The notes beneath the pieces are model-generated. The model made no database searches. It saw only the letters and a program-made list of their open reading frames with translations, and was not told the origin of the DNA. A stretch of 64,000 nucleotides of DNA from Streptomyces sp. ALI-76-A (GTDB lineage Bacteria > Actinomycetota > Actinomycetes > Streptomycetales > Streptomycetaceae): positions 3,596,001-3,660,000 of the forward strand of contig NZ_JASVWB010000002.1 in NCBI RefSeq assembly GCF_030287445.1. Direction: 5' to 3'. Both the position numbers and the translations under genes were made by a program. Of the stretch, positions 34,608 through 43,689 are shown one piece after another. Positions within the stretch are counted from its first letter, which is position 1; each line of letters starts with the position of its first letter.

Positions 34608-35426
34608 TCAGACATCCCCCTGGCGCCGGCGGTCCCGCTCCTGCCGGCGTTCCCGCTTGCGCTCCCGCGTCAGGTCGTGGTGGCCGTCGAGCATCCCGCC
34701 GTGGGCCCCGTGGACGCCACCGTGCGACGGCTCCCCGAGCTCCCGCAGGGACGCCTTGCGGTCCAGCTTCCCCTGGCGCCGCTCCTCCTTCAGGGCCTGC
34801 CGTTCCGCCCGGGTGAGCTTGCGCTCGACACCGACCCCGCCCCAGAAGGCGAAGCCCGACACGATCACGCGCGGGGCGCCCGGGTCACCCGGCACGCCCT
34901 CCTCGCGGTGGTCGAAGCCGCCCATGATCCCGATGCCGCGCACGACGACCTCGACGCCGGGCGGCACGATCACCTGCATCCCGCCCATGATCGCGACGCA
35001 GTTGATCTCGACCTCGTCGGCCGCGAAGTCCGCCTCACGCAGGTCGATCTCACCGCCGCCCCAGAAGGCGAAGCTGTTGAACCGCCTCGGCACCGTCCAG
35101 CGGCCCTTGCGCTGGAACCCGGACATGACGGCGACGGCCCAGGTCGACGACCCCTCGCCGCCGGTGATCCGCCCCGACCAACTCCCGCTCGGCGCAGGGC
35201 TCTTGGCCATCGACACCCGGGGCACGGGAGCGGCCTGCGCTCCGGACGGCAGGTCACGGGTGATCGGCGCGAGTTCGCCGTAGGTCCGGGCCCTGTACGT
35301 CGCGTCCAGCCGTTCCTCGAACTCCTCCATGTCGAGGCGCCCCTCCGCGAGGGCGTCCCGCAGGACCTCGGCGACTCGTTCACGATCGGCGTCGGAGGCG
35401 CGCAGCTCCGGGGCATCCTCGGTCAT
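34608..35426 (-). CDS. DUF1707 / LiaF-like membrane-stress protein
   Basis: A 272-residue protein. The DUF1707 domain is at the N-terminus (LRASDADRERVAEVLRDALA and LDMEEFEERLDATYRARTYGEL, residues 8-53). The C-terminal LiaF-like part shows the repeated FAFWGGGEIDL, IMGGMQVIVPPGVEV and FAFWGGVGV strands. A highly charged tail (RERKRERRQERDRRRQ) ends it. There is no membrane helix, so it is probably peripheral. The family is thought to act in envelope sensing. Confidence 0.88.
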   Translation of the reverse strand: MTEDAPELRASDADRERVAEVLRDALAEGRLDMEEFEERLDATYRARTYGELAPITRDLPSGAQAAPVPRVSMAKSPAPSGSWSGRITGGEGSSTWAVAVMSGFQRKGRWTVPRRFNSFAFWGGGEIDLREADFAADEVEINCVAIMGGMQVIVPPGVEVVVRGIGIMGGFDHREEGVPGDPGAPRVIVSGFAFWGGVGVERKLTRAERQALKEERRQGKLDRKASLRELGEPSHGGVHGAHGGMLDGHHDLTRERKRERRQERDRRRQGDV

Positions 35427-35522
35427 ACCCAGCAGCCTACGAGTTGTCGGCGCCGGGCACTACGCGGTCGCACCCGGCACCGGTGCGGCCGGGGCGGGCG
35501 TCGGGCAGGCGTCGGGCGGTCG

Positions 35523-36488
35523 TCACGTGGTCGTCCGCTCGACGTACATCTTCGCGATCACCGCCTCGATGTCCGGCTCCCGCACCGACAGATCCACCAG
35601 CGGATACTCCGCCGCGACCCGCGCCACCAGCGGCGCCGCCGACTGCGACGCCGGGAACGCCAGCCACTGCCGGGGCCCGTCCACCTTCACCACCCGCGCG
35701 GGCGGCACCTCGACGGGCGGCAGCTCCCGCTCCAGGTCCACCACGAGGATCCGCTCGCCGTCGCCCGCCTCGTGCAGTCCGGTGAGCGGACCGTCGTACA
35801 TCATCCGCCCGTGGTCGATGACCATCACGCGGGAACACAACTGCTCGATGTCCTGGAGGTCGTGCGTGGTCAGCAGCACCGTGGTGCCGCGCTCGGCGTT
35901 CAACTCCCGCAGGAAACCCCGCACCTTGCCCTTGGAGACGACGTCCAGCCCGATCGTCGGCTCGTCCAGGTACAGCACCTCCGGGTCGTGCAGCAGGGCC
36001 GCCGCGATGTCCCCGCGCATCCGCTGACCGAGCGACAGCTGCCGGACCGGAACGTCCAACAGGTCCGCCAGACCCAGCAGTTCGACGAGCGTGTCGAGGT
36101 TCTCGCGATACCGGCCGTCGGGGATGCGGTACATGCGGCGCATCAGCCGGTACGAATCGATCAGCGGCAGGTCCCACCACAACGTCGTACGCTGCCCGAA
36201 CACCACCCCGATCCGGTGCGCCAGCCGGGTCCGCTCCCGCGACGGGTCGATGCCCGCGACCCGCAGCCGGCCGCCGCTCGGCGTCAGGATGCCGGTGAGC
36301 ATCTTGATCGTCGTCGACTTCCCGGCACCGTTCGGACCGATGTAACCGACCATCTCACCGCGCGCCACGGTGAAGGAGATCGAATCGACCGCGCGCACCC
36401 GGCGCCGCTCCCGCCGCAGGAAACCGGTCCTCTTGCGCACGTCGAAGACCTTCTCCAGCCGGTCCACCACGATGAAACCCGCGTCCAC
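35523..36488 (-). CDS. ABC transporter ATP-binding protein (ABC-2 exporter type)
   Basis: A 321-residue ATPase: Walker A GPNGAGKST (51-59), Q-loop, signature LSLGQRMRGD, Walker B VLYLDEPTIGLD and switch TTHD. The C-terminal extension of about 80 residues is typical of DrrA-like exporters. GTG start six bases after the upstream permease stop. It is the third gene of an operon with two permeases. The substrate is unknown. Confidence 0.92.
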   Translation of the reverse strand: MDAGFIVVDRLEKVFDVRKRTGFLRRERRRVRAVDSISFTVARGEMVGYIGPNGAGKSTTIKMLTGILTPSGGRLRVAGIDPSRERTRLAHRIGVVFGQRTTLWWDLPLIDSYRLMRRMYRIPDGRYRENLDTLVELLGLADLLDVPVRQLSLGQRMRGDIAAALLHDPEVLYLDEPTIGLDVVSKGKVRGFLRELNAERGTTVLLTTHDLQDIEQLCSRVMVIDHGRMMYDGPLTGLHEAGDGERILVVDLERELPPVEVPPARVVKVDGPRQWLAFPASQSAAPLVARVAAEYPLVDLSVREPDIEAVIAKMYVERTTT

Positions 36489-36494
36489 GCGTCC

Positions 36495-37370
36495 TCAGCT
36501 CCCCGTACTCCGATACGACCGCAGCCCCGTCCGCCAGGCCAGCCCCGCCAACGCGCAGCACGCCAGCGCCACCAGCGGGGACGTGAACGCCGCCCACCGC
36601 GGCAGCCCCAGCGGATACGGCCGCCCCAGCACATACGACGCCGGCACCCAGTTGACGAAGGCCACCGGGAACACGAACGTCACCCCCCGCACCAGCTCCC
36701 TGCCGAACACGGTCGGCGGATACTGCAACAGCGTCTGCCCGCCGTACGTGAACGCGCTCTGCACCTCGGACGCGTCCTGCGCCACGAACTGGAAGGCCGC
36801 GCCGGCCACGAACACCGCCGAGAAGATCGCCCCGCCGCACAGCAGCGTCACCGGCACCATCAGCACCCTGCCCGGCGTCCAGTCGATGTCCAGCGCCACC
36901 AGGGACCAGCCCAGCACCAGCGCCCCCTGGGTGATCCGGCCGAGCCGGCGCAGCGCGAAACGGTCCGCCGCGACCTGGGCCAGCACCGGAGCGGGCCGCA
37001 CCAGCAGCGTGTCGAGCGTGCCGTCACGCACCCGCGAGCCCAGCCGGCCCGCCGAGCCGATCGTCAGGTCCGCGATCCCGAAGGCCGTCGCCGACAGCCC
37101 GTACAGGAAGGCCACCTCCGGCAACGTGTACCCGCCGAGGACGTCGACCTGCGAGAACATCAGCAGGATCGCCACGAAGTCCAGCCCGGTCACCAGCAGG
37201 GTGCCGAACACGGTCATCGCGAAGGACACCCGGTAGGCCAGCGTGGAGCGGATCCACATGGCCGAGATCAGCCGGTAGGCCCGCAGACCCTCCCGCACCC
37301 GGCGGGACTCCCGCACACCCTCGCGCTCCCCCGCACCCGCGCGCTCCCGGACACGCCCGACCTCACCCAC
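36495..37370 (-). CDS. ABC-2 family transporter permease
   Basis: A 291-residue membrane protein with six predicted TM helices, resembling the ABC2_membrane_6 (DUF990) group: VSFAMTVFGTLLVTGLDFVA, GRLGSRVRDGTLDTLLVRP (the conserved cytoplasmic loop) and WVPASYVLGRP. The GTG at 37370 overlaps the stop of the upstream permease (GTGGGTGA), which shows translational coupling. Residues 1-30 are charged and may be extra if a later start is used. Confidence 0.85.
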   Translation of the reverse strand: MGEVGRVRERAGAGEREGVRESRRVREGLRAYRLISAMWIRSTLAYRVSFAMTVFGTLLVTGLDFVAILLMFSQVDVLGGYTLPEVAFLYGLSATAFGIADLTIGSAGRLGSRVRDGTLDTLLVRPAPVLAQVAADRFALRRLGRITQGALVLGWSLVALDIDWTPGRVLMVPVTLLCGGAIFSAVFVAGAAFQFVAQDASEVQSAFTYGGQTLLQYPPTVFGRELVRGVTFVFPVAFVNWVPASYVLGRPYPLGLPRWAAFTSPLVALACCALAGLAWRTGLRSYRSTGS

Positions 37371-38163
37371 CCTGGACCACCACCCGCCGGGTCGCCGCCC
37401 CCTGCAACAGCCGCCCGGCCGCCAGCAGCGCCACCGCCCACACCGCCTGGAACGCGAAGGCGGACAGCGGGCCCGTCTCCCCCATCAGCAGATCGGCCGG
37501 CATCTGCAACTGCGCCGCCCACGGCAGCGCCCGTACGACCTCGCCCAGCGGTCCCGGGAAGGCGTTCAGCGGCAGCGTCATCCCCGAGCAGAAGATCCCG
37601 GTGACCACCATCGCCTGAAGCGCGCCCGTGCCGTCCAGCAGCCAGAACCCGCTCAGCGCCACCAGGAAGCGGATCCCGAAGCTGACGATCATCGCGAGCA
37701 CCACAGCGACCAGGAAGGCCAGCCAGGTCACCGGATCGTCCGGCAGCGCCGTGGGAAAGACGAGCGCCCCGAACGCGAAGGGGATCACCCCCCGCCCCAC
37801 CAGCTGGAACAGCGCCCGCCCCAGATCGTGAGCCAGCCACCACAGTTGCAGGTCCACCGGCCGGTACAGGTCGATGGCCACGTCACCCGTGCGGATGCGT
37901 TCCATCAGCTCGGTCTCGAAACCGCCGCCCTGGATCGCCAGCGTCGCGTACAGCGCCTGCCCCAGCCACACGAAGCTGACGGCCTGCGCCTGGTCGTACC
38001 CGCCCAGGTGCGGTCTCTCGTCCCACAGCGCCAGATAGGTGTAGACGAGGATCAGCCCGAAGACGGTGTTCGTGAACACCCCCGCCGCCGTGGCCACCCG
38101 ATACGTCGCGTACCGTCGGAAGCCCCCCGACGCGACGGCCGCGTACAACCGCGCCGAACCCAC
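37363..38163 (-). CDS. ABC-2 family transporter permease
   Basis: A 266-residue membrane protein, paralogous to its downstream neighbour: TYRVATAAGVFTNTVFGLIL, the loop ELMERIRTGDVAIDLYRPVD, and LPLNAFPGPLGEVVRALPW. With the second permease it should form a heterodimeric channel driven by the 35523-36488 ATPase. GTG start nine bases after GAGGAGG. It is the first gene of the operon and is divergent from the penicillin-binding protein gene. Confidence 0.87.
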   Translation of the reverse strand: MGSARLYAAVASGGFRRYATYRVATAAGVFTNTVFGLILVYTYLALWDERPHLGGYDQAQAVSFVWLGQALYATLAIQGGGFETELMERIRTGDVAIDLYRPVDLQLWWLAHDLGRALFQLVGRGVIPFAFGALVFPTALPDDPVTWLAFLVAVVLAMIVSFGIRFLVALSGFWLLDGTGALQAMVVTGIFCSGMTLPLNAFPGPLGEVVRALPWAAQLQMPADLLMGETGPLSAFAFQAVWAVALLAAGRLLQGAATRRVVVQGG

Positions 38164-38364
38164 CGCAGTCGTCCTCCTCGCCGCACGGCACCGAAGCGCA
38201 GGAGCCTAGTCCTGCGGCGGCCCGGCAGGCCAGGCGTTTTCCGAGCGCAACGCGTGCCGATTGTCGGGAACGGAACCCGCGGTGCGAGAGTCTTCAATAG
38301 GGGCCGCAGAAGGCGTACGAGGCGTACGGGAACGTACGACGCGAAACAGGAGTCCGTGCACGAC

Positions 38365-40827
38365 ATGAGTGACGAGCCGCAGCAGCCGAAGCAGGGCTGG
38401 GCACCGAGCGAGCCGGAAGCGGCCGCAGATCCCGGGTCCGGTGAGCCCGAGTCCGGGGCGCCGGCCGGCAAGAAGGCCAAGCGGCCCCGGCGGACGGGCT
38501 GGCGGCGCGCCGTCCCCACCTGGCGGATGGTCCTCGCCACGTTCGTCATGGGCGTCCTCCTGCTGACCGGCCTGTTCTTCCTCGGCTACTCGATCGTCCC
38601 CATCCCGCCGGCCAACGCGCTCGCCACCAAACAGAGCAACGTCTACCTGTACGCGGACGGCAGCCAGCTCGCCCGGGACGGCGAGGTCAACCGGGAGAAC
38701 GTCTCTCTCGGGCAGATCTCCAAGGACGCCCAGCACTCCGTCCTGGCCGCCGAGGACCGCGACTTCTACAGCGAGTCCGCCATCGACCCCAAGGCGATGC
38801 TCCGCGCCGGCTGGAACACCGCCACCGGCAAGGGCAAGCAGTCCGGCTCGACGATCACCCAGCAGTACGTGAAGAACTACTACCTGGCCCAGGAGCAGAC
38901 CGTCACCCGCAAGGTGAAGGAGTTCTTCATCTCGATCAAGCTGGACCGCACGGAGACCAAGGACCAGATCCTCGAGGGCTACCTCAACACCAGCTACTTC
39001 GGCCGCAACGCCTACGGCATCCAGGCCGCCGCCCAGGCCTACTACGGCGTCGACGCCTCCGAACTGAACGCCGCCCAGGGCGCCTACCTCGCCGCGCTGC
39101 TGAACGCGCCGAGCGAGTACGACGTCGTCGCCCACCCGGAGAACAAGGGCGCGGCGCAGGCCCGTTGGAACTACGTCCTGGACGGCATGGTCACCAAGGG
39201 CTGGCTGACCGCGTCCGAGCGGGCCGGCATGACGTTCCCGATGCCGAAGGAGGCCACGGTCTCCACCGGCATGTCCGGGCAGCGCGGCTACATCGTCGAC
39301 GCGATCAAGGACTACCTCACCGAGAACAAGATCCTCGACAAGGACCAGCTCGCCGTCGGCGGCTACCGCATCACGACCACGCTTCAGAAGGGCAAGCAGA
39401 ACGCCTTCGTCGACGCGGTCAACGACCAGCTGATGGACAAACTGGACAAGAAGAACCGCAAGGTCGACACGTACGTCCGCGCGGGCGGCGCCGCCATCGA
39501 CCCCAGGACCGGCAAGGTGCTCGCCATGTACGGCGGCATCGACTACGTGAAGCAGTACACGAACAACGCCACCCGCGGCGACTTCCAGGTCGGCTCCACC
39601 TTCAAGCCGTTCGTGTTCACCTCCGCCGTCCAGAACCACTCCGAGACGCAGGACGGCCGCGTCATCACCCCGAACACGGTCTACGACGGCACCAACAAGC
39701 GCCCCATCGTCGGCTGGGACGGCGGCGCCTACGCGCCCGAGAACGAGGACCAGGTCTCCTACGGCGACATCACCGTCCGCGAGGCCACCGACAAGTCCGT
39801 CAACTCGGTGTACGCCCAGCTGGCCGTCGACGTCGGCTCCGACAAGGTCAAGGAGACCGCGATCGACCTGGGCATCCCGGCGAACACCCCCGACCTGACC
39901 GCGTCCCCGTCCATCGCGCTCGGCCCGTCCACCGCGAGCGTCCTGGACATGGCGCAGGCGTACGCCACCCTCGCCAACCACGGCCGGCACGGCACGTACA
40001 CGATGATCGAGAAGATCACCCGGGGCGGCGCCGGAGACATCGAGCTGCCCCGGAAGAAGACCAGCCAGGCCGTCAGCCGGGAGGCCGCCGACACCACCAC
40101 GGCGGTCCTGCGGAGCGTCGTCCAGAACGGCACGGCCACCGCCGCGCAGGCCGCCGGCCGTCCCGCCGCGGGCAAGACCGGCACGGCCGAGGAGGACACG
40201 GCCGCCTGGTTCGCCGGCTACACACCGGACCTCGCCACCGTCGTCTCCGTCATGGGCCAGGACCCGGTGACCGCCGCCCACAAGCCGCTCTACGGGGCGA
40301 TGGGCCTGGCGCGGATCAACGGCGGCGGCGCCCCGGCCGAGATCTGGGCCCAGTTCACCAAGGACGCCCTCAAGGGCAAGCCGGTCACCGACTTCGACCT
40401 CCAGCTCCAGCCGGGCTCCTCGGAGCCCGAGGCCCCCGACACCGACATCCCCGTGGACCCGACCGACGGCGGCACCACCACCGACGGCGGCACCACCGAC
40501 GGGACCACGGGAGCCACCACCGGCGATCCCACCGACGGCGGCACCACGGACGGCGGCACCCCCGGGGACACGACCGGCGGCACCACGGACGGCACCACCG
40601 GCGGCGGCGACACCACGGGCGGGACGACCGGGGGCACGACCGACGGCGGCACCACCACCGGCGGCGGCACCACCGACGGGACCACGGGAGGCACCACCGG
40701 CGATCCCACCGACGGCGGCACCTCGGACGGCGGCACCACCGGGGACACGACCGGCGGCACCACGGACGGCACCCAGCAAGGAGGGACGACCGGCACGGTC
40801 CCCCAGCTGGCGAGCCGCCGGGAGTGA
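38365..40827 (+). CDS. Bifunctional penicillin-binding protein (transglycosylase/transpeptidase) with Thr/Gly-rich tail
   Basis: An 820-residue class A PBP. A cytoplasmic proline-rich head and a TM helix (LATFVMGVLLLTGLFFLGYS) are followed by the GT51 domain: AEDRDFYSE, GSTITQQYVKNYYL, RKVKEFFISIKLD and ILEGYLNTSYFGRNAYG. The transpeptidase has STFKPF (SxxK), KSVNSV (SxN) and GKTGTAEED (KTGT). The last 120 residues are almost only Thr, Gly, Asp and Pro and face the outside. It polymerises and cross-links peptidoglycan. The ATG at 38365 or a GTG at 38356 could start it; AGGAG is at 38348. Confidence 0.93.
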   Translation: MSDEPQQPKQGWAPSEPEAAADPGSGEPESGAPAGKKAKRPRRTGWRRAVPTWRMVLATFVMGVLLLTGLFFLGYSIVPIPPANALATKQSNVYLYADGSQLARDGEVNRENVSLGQISKDAQHSVLAAEDRDFYSESAIDPKAMLRAGWNTATGKGKQSGSTITQQYVKNYYLAQEQTVTRKVKEFFISIKLDRTETKDQILEGYLNTSYFGRNAYGIQAAAQAYYGVDASELNAAQGAYLAALLNAPSEYDVVAHPENKGAAQARWNYVLDGMVTKGWLTASERAGMTFPMPKEATVSTGMSGQRGYIVDAIKDYLTENKILDKDQLAVGGYRITTTLQKGKQNAFVDAVNDQLMDKLDKKNRKVDTYVRAGGAAIDPRTGKVLAMYGGIDYVKQYTNNATRGDFQVGSTFKPFVFTSAVQNHSETQDGRVITPNTVYDGTNKRPIVGWDGGAYAPENEDQVSYGDITVREATDKSVNSVYAQLAVDVGSDKVKETAIDLGIPANTPDLTASPSIALGPSTASVLDMAQAYATLANHGRHGTYTMIEKITRGGAGDIELPRKKTSQAVSREAADTTTAVLRSVVQNGTATAAQAAGRPAAGKTGTAEEDTAAWFAGYTPDLATVVSVMGQDPVTAAHKPLYGAMGLARINGGGAPAEIWAQFTKDALKGKPVTDFDLQLQPGSSEPEAPDTDIPVDPTDGGTTTDGGTTDGTTGATTGDPTDGGTTDGGTPGDTTGGTTDGTTGGGDTTGGTTGGTTDGGTTTGGGTTDGTTGGTTGDPTDGGTSDGGTTGDTTGGTTDGTQQGGTTGTVPQLASRRE
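40498..40774 (+). repeat. Duplicated segment inside the PBP tail
   Basis: About 100 bp at 40498-40597 recurs at 40675-40774 with only a few substitutions. The offset is 177 bp, which is 59 codons and keeps the frame. It encodes the repeated DGTTG-TTGDPTDGGT pattern. Confidence 0.8.
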
Positions 40828-40846
40828 CACCCGGCGAGCCACCGCA

Positions 40847-40888
40847 TGAGGAAAGGGCTGGTGACCGAGGTCACCAGCCCTTTCCTCA
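40847..40888. terminator. Bidirectional terminator with 20-bp perfect arms
   Basis: TGAGGAAAGGGCTGGTGACC (40847-40866) pairs exactly with 40869-40888 across a 2-nt GA gap. It lies between the convergent PBP and GroES-like genes, 19 bp and 8 bp from their stops. Confidence 0.9.
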
Positions 40889-40896
40889 CCGCTGCA

Positions 40897-41253
40897 TCAG
40901 AGATACAGCCCGGTCGAGTCCTCGGACCCCTCGAAGCGGTCCGCGGCCACCGCGTGCAGATCACGCTCCCGCATCAGGGCGTACGGGACGCCCCGCACCT
41001 CCACCTCGGCCCGGTCCTCCGGATCGAACAGAACCCGGTCGCCCGGCTCCACGGTCCGTACGTTCTGCCCCACGGCGACGACCTCCGCCCACGCCAGCCG
41101 GCGCCCGACGGCCGCGGTGGCCGGAATCAGGATCCCGCCACCGGAACGCCGCTCGCCCTCACTGGTGTCCTGCCGCACGAGAACCCGGTCGTGCAGCATC
41201 CGGATGGGCAGCTTGTCGTGCTGGGTGCTGTGCTCGTTTCTGTTGGCGCTCAC
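40897..41253 (-). CDS. GroES-like co-chaperonin paralogue
   Basis: A 118-residue GroES-fold protein: IRMLHDRVLVRQD (17-29), the mobile-loop region EGERRSGGGILIPATAA, WAEVVAVG, EPGDRVLFDPEDRAEVEVRG. It has an N-terminal extension and a C-terminal tail (DRFEGSEDSTGLYL) absent from the housekeeping GroES, and no groEL is nearby. It is probably a divergent paralogue with a special role. GTG start. Confidence 0.85.
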   Translation of the reverse strand: MSANRNEHSTQHDKLPIRMLHDRVLVRQDTSEGERRSGGGILIPATAAVGRRLAWAEVVAVGQNVRTVEPGDRVLFDPEDRAEVEVRGVPYALMRERDLHAVAADRFEGSEDSTGLYL

Positions 41254-41297
41254 AGCTCTGAACCTACCTGCCTTCGACGCGTCCGTAGGCCGGTGGG

Positions 41298-41627
41298 TCA
41301 GCCCTTGCGCCGCCGGGTTCCCAGGGCCAGCAGCCCCACGAGCCCGACCACGACGAGCGCCACCGGCACCACCCGCTCCAGCCGGGGCGCGCCCTCCTCG
41401 TCGACGAACTGGGCCTTCACGTCACTGACCGCCCGGTTGACCCCGACGTAGGCCCGCCCGAGCGTGTGGTCGATGTTCGACGCGACCTTGGCCCTGGCAT
41501 CGCCCACGATCGTCCGGGGATGCACCCGCACCCCGATCTCGTCGAGCGTCTCGGCCAGCATCTCGCGGCGGCGCTTGATGTCCGCCTCGATCTGCGCCGG
41601 GGTTCTCGTGTCCGACGTCTCCGCCAC
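41298..41627 (-). CDS. DUF3618 protein
   Basis: A 109-residue protein with the DUF3618 helix at residues 9-55 (TPAQIEADIKRRREMLAETL) and one C-terminal TM helix (VVPVALVVVGLVGLLALG) ending in RRRKG. The family is tail-anchored and of unknown function. GTG start after GGAGG. It is 44 bp upstream of the GroES-like gene and may be co-transcribed with it. Confidence 0.85.
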   Translation of the reverse strand: MAETSDTRTPAQIEADIKRRREMLAETLDEIGVRVHPRTIVGDARAKVASNIDHTLGRAYVGVNRAVSDVKAQFVDEEGAPRLERVVPVALVVVGLVGLLALGTRRRKG

Positions 41628-41746
41628 CGTAAGGCCTCCGAAGTCAGCTGATGCCTGTTGCCGCTGCCTGTTGCCGCTGCTTGTCCGGACAGTCTGTCAG
41701 CTCCACGCGCCGCCGCGCTGTCAGGACCCCCGGTTACGCTAGCCCG

Positions 41747-42214
41747 ATGAGCGAGCGACTCCAGCCCGGGGATGCAGCCCCCGCCTTCACCCTCCCCGAC
41801 GCCGACGGCAACGAGATCTCCCTGTCGGACTACCGGGGACGCAAGGTCATCGTCTACTTCTACCCCGCGGCGCTGACCCCAGGCTGCACCAAGCAGGCCT
41901 GCGACTTCACCGACAACCTCGACGTGCTGGCCGGCGCGGGGTACGACGTCATCGGGATCTCCCCGGACAAGCCCGAGAAACTGGCGAAGTTCCGCGAGAA
42001 GGAGAACCTGAAGGTCACCCTCCTCGCGGACCCCGACAAGACGGTCACCGAGGCCTACGCCGCCTTCGGCGAGAAGAAGAACTACGGCAAGACCTACCTG
42101 GGCGTCATCCGCTCCACGGTCGTCGTCGACGAGCACGGCACGGTCGAACGGGCCCTGTACAACGTCCGCGCGACCGGCCACGTGGCGAAGATCATCAAGG
42201 ACCTGGCGATCTGA
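41747..42214 (+). CDS. bcp: Thioredoxin-dependent thiol peroxidase (Bcp/PrxQ)
   Basis: A 155-residue atypical 2-Cys peroxiredoxin. LTPGCTKQACDF holds the peroxidatic Cys (C47) and the resolving Cys five residues later (C52), as in PrxQ. Also present are YFYPAAL, IGISPDKPEKLAKF and GVIRSTVVVDEHG. It reduces peroxides in the cytosol with thioredoxin. The ATG at 41747 fits the family start; the open frame before it is not conserved. Confidence 0.95.
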   Translation: MSERLQPGDAAPAFTLPDADGNEISLSDYRGRKVIVYFYPAALTPGCTKQACDFTDNLDVLAGAGYDVIGISPDKPEKLAKFREKENLKVTLLADPDKTVTEAYAAFGEKKNYGKTYLGVIRSTVVVDEHGTVERALYNVRATGHVAKIIKDLAI

Positions 42215-42354
42215 CCCCGCCCCACCCCCGACAACGGCCCGCACCGGCACGCCCCGGTACGGGCCGCTCCACATCCTCCGCGTGACTGTCCGACAATCGG
42301 TTCGTTACTCCGTACGAGACCACGAACGCGTGGCCGAGATACGGGAGGGGATCG

Positions 42355-43008
42355 ATGGGGGCCAGTGCGTATCCGAGGGAGCGGTTGGAGCAGGCCGCTC
42401 GGGGGTCGCGCACCTTGTCGGAGGCGTTGGCGAGGCTGGGGGTCGATCCGCGGAGTTCGACCCGCCGGTATGTCCTGGAGCGGATGAGGAAGCTGGGGGT
42501 GGATGTCTCGCACTTCGAGCGGGAGGGGGTCCGCTGGACCCGAGAGGTCCTTCAGGCAGCGGTCTCGGCGTCGACGAACATGTGCGAGGTGCTGCGCCAC
42601 CTCGGACTCGAGGTGGTCGGCGGGCACCACACGCACATCAGCCGCCGGGTGAAGGCGTACGGGATCGACACCTCGCACTTCCAGGTACCGACCCGGCGCG
42701 GCAGGGCTTGGCGACCACGCACACCGGAAGGCCTGCTCGTCGAGCAGCCGGCCGCTGAGGCCCGGCGCATTCCGAGTGACCGGCTCAAGTGGGCGATGAC
42801 GGTCAGAGGTGTCCCCGAGCGGTGCGCCCTGTGCGGCACAGCGGCGGTGTGGCGAGATCGTCCGCTCCCCCTGGAGGTCGACCACATCAACGGCAACTGG
42901 CGGGACAACCGCATCGAGAACCTGCGGCTGCTGTGCCCCAACTGCCATTCCACGACGGACAGTTATCGAGGGCGTGGCAAGAGGCGTGCGGGAGGTGCCG
43001 TTTCATGA
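42355..43008 (+). CDS. HNH endonuclease-like protein (first of a tandem pair)
   Basis: A 217-residue protein. Two or three repeated HTH-like segments precede the nuclease: residues 6-50, and 60-110 (LQAAVSASTNMCEVLRHLGL). Each closes with a D-x-SHF turn (VDVSHF, IDTSHF). The C-terminal HNH is complete: CALCG, LEVDHINGNW, NLRLLCPNCHS. The HTH repeats look like DNA-reading modules of the homing-endonuclease type. Its TGA overlaps the ATG of the next gene by four bases (ATGA). Confidence 0.85.
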   Translation: MGASAYPRERLEQAARGSRTLSEALARLGVDPRSSTRRYVLERMRKLGVDVSHFEREGVRWTREVLQAAVSASTNMCEVLRHLGLEVVGGHHTHISRRVKAYGIDTSHFQVPTRRGRAWRPRTPEGLLVEQPAAEARRIPSDRLKWAMTVRGVPERCALCGTAAVWRDRPLPLEVDHINGNWRDNRIENLRLLCPNCHSTTDSYRGRGKRRAGGAVS

Positions 43009-43676
43009 CCGGCGTGCAGTACACCCGCGAACGGTTGGCGGAGGCCGCCGCGCGGTGTTCCGACATCGACGAGGTCATCGCCTACTTCGGTACCAGGCCT
43101 TACGGCAATCTTCGCCGTCATCTCTTCCGGCGCTTCGACCACTTCGGAATCGATGTCTCCCACATGCCACGTCGGAACCGAACCGGAGCGCGCCGTAGAC
43201 CGGCGGCCGACGAGTTGCGGCGGGCGGTCGAGGGAGCGACGTCCATCGCCGACGCCCTGCGCGCGCTGGGTCTGGCCCCCTACAGCGGCCCGGCGCGCAC
43301 CCGGTTGCGACAGTGGGTGGCCGACGACGGTCTCGACACCTCCCACTTCCTGGGACAAGGCCATCAGCGTGGAAAGGAGGGGACGACCCCTGTCAAACGT
43401 GCCAAGGACATCCTGATCAAGCACGACGGCGGGCGCCGGACAAGAACACACCTGCTGCGGCGCTCGCTCCGTGAGATCGGCGTCCCAGAGGAGTGCGCGG
43501 AGTGCGGAGTGGGTCCCGAGTGGCTCGGCCGGCCCATGACTCTGGAGGTCGATCACATCAACGGCGACTGGAGCGACGACCGGCGCGAGAACCTGCGGCT
43601 GCTGTGCCCCAACTGTCACGCGACCACCAGCACGTGGTGCCGAGGGGGGCGCCGACATCGGGGTCATCCCCGGTAG
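43005..43676 (+). CDS. HNH endonuclease-like protein (second of a tandem pair)
   Basis: A 223-residue paralogue of the preceding protein, with the same layout: YTRERLAEAAARCSDIDEVI, IDVSHM, then SIADALRALGLAPYSG and LDTSHF, and a complete HNH with CAECG, LEVDHINGDW and NLRLLCPNCHA. The start ATG overlaps the previous stop, so the pair is co-translated. It ends 13 bp before tRNA-Leu. The function is unknown: perhaps a heterodimeric nuclease. Confidence 0.85.
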   Translation: MTGVQYTRERLAEAAARCSDIDEVIAYFGTRPYGNLRRHLFRRFDHFGIDVSHMPRRNRTGARRRPAADELRRAVEGATSIADALRALGLAPYSGPARTRLRQWVADDGLDTSHFLGQGHQRGKEGTTPVKRAKDILIKHDGGRRTRTHLLRRSLREIGVPEECAECGVGPEWLGRPMTLEVDHINGDWSDDRRENLRLLCPNCHATTSTWCRGGRRHRGHPR

Positions 43677-43689
43677 CATGAGCGGGTAG

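Noticed and set aside
34677..37604. 975-residue plus-strand ORF
   Set aside because: It is antisense to the DUF1707 and ABC transporter genes, which have clear motifs. Its His/Arg/Pro-rich composition is typical of a shadow frame in GC-rich DNA.
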